A program made the translations under genes and the position numbers. A stretch of DNA of 5,337 bases from positions 22,208 to 27,544 of the forward strand of contig JABUUT010000023.1 of assembly GCA_021443045.1 (NCBI GenBank), given 5' to 3'. Source of the stretch: Fibrobacteraceae bacterium (GTDB lineage: Bacteria > Fibrobacterota > Fibrobacteria > Fibrobacterales > Fibrobacteraceae). The notes beneath the pieces were generated by a model, which was not told the DNA's origin, ran no database searches, and saw only the letters and a program-made list of their open reading frames with translations. Below, piece after piece: positions 5,247-5,337 of this stretch (position 1 is the stretch's first letter; every line of letters begins with the position of its first letter).

Positions 5247-5254
5247 ATAACAAA

Positions 5255-5337
5255 ATGGCTAAGTACAATCCGCAAGATATTGAAGTGAAGTGGCAGGGCT
5301 ACTGGGATAAACACCAGACTTTCAAGACTGGCGACGA
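5255..5337 (+). CDS. leuS: Leucyl-tRNA synthetase, N-terminal fragment (runs off the window)
   Basis: Only 27 full codons are visible. They begin MAKYNPQDIEVKWQGYW and continue into an HQTF stretch. The pattern YNPxxIExKWQxxWxxxxxF is the hallmark N-terminus of bacterial leucyl-tRNA synthetase, the cytosolic class I enzyme that charges tRNA-Leu; the catalytic HIGH and KMSKS motifs would lie beyond the edge. The start is supported by GAGGA eight bases upstream. No leader peptide, T-box or other attenuation structure is seen upstream; the leader is repeat mosaic instead. The fragment is truncated by the window, with no sign that the gene is broken. Confidence 0.88.
   Translation, partial: MAKYNPQDIEVKWQGYWDKHQTFKTGD

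Larger units (their letters stand above)
4737..5254. other. Divergent intergenic region without a supported gene
   Basis: The 518 bases between two divergently transcribed genes contain no convincing coding sequence or tRNA. Positions 4737-5030 are strongly AT-rich with poly-A/T tracts and small inverted repeats; about 5062-5236 is repeat mosaic. The 9-mer TATTTTTAG occurs once facing each gene: minus strand 4776-4784, about 40 bases before the barrel gene, and plus strand 4991-4999, about 255 bases before leuS. It could be a -10-type element, but no convincing -35 accompanies either copy. CCCCGAAAAAACAT (4909-4922) and CCCCGAAAAACAT (5000-5012) form a near-identical direct repeat. Confidence 0.6.

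Overview
The window looks like chromosomal DNA from a Fibrobacter-type bacterium. This is an inference from four things: moderate GC content, an anaerobic fermentative gene (a pyruvate formate-lyase activating enzyme), a Gram-negative outer-membrane barrel with a Ser/Asp/Glu-rich N-terminal spacer, and intergenic DNA full of small hairpin repeats and heptanucleotide repeats. No rRNA or complete housekeeping gene is present to settle the taxonomy.

Layout. Positions 1-256 hold no gene but contain two hairpin-forming GGATCC...GGATGA repeats, a shrunken third copy, short heptamer repeats, and two AT-rich dyads, the second of which touches the start codon of the next gene. Positions 257-3172 (+) encode a 971-residue protein: about 13 membrane segments arranged as an internal duplication, then a spermidine-synthase-like methyltransferase-fold domain lacking the usual catalytic aspartates, then an unrecognised C-terminal extension. 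Its stop codon directly abuts the stop codon of a convergent pair on the minus strand. That pair is a 283-residue outer-membrane beta-barrel protein (3885-4736) followed four bases later by a pyruvate formate-lyase activating enzyme (3173-3880) with a probable GTG start. A possible terminator for the plus-strand gene lies inside the 3' end of the activating-enzyme gene.

Positions 4737-5254 form a 518-base divergent intergenic region. Its left part is very AT-rich and has small inverted repeats. Its right part (about 5062-5236) is a mosaic of TTCGTCT heptamers, a 24-base direct repeat and what looks like the deletion scar of a GGATCC-type hairpin repeat. A good ribosome binding site then leads into the first 27 codons of leuS (leucyl-tRNA synthetase), which runs off the right edge.

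No new multi-gene system is evident. The parts most worth a second look are the degenerate, possibly extracytoplasmic synthase-like domain, the paired dyads at its start codon, and the two classes of intergenic repeat that seem to show stages of decay.
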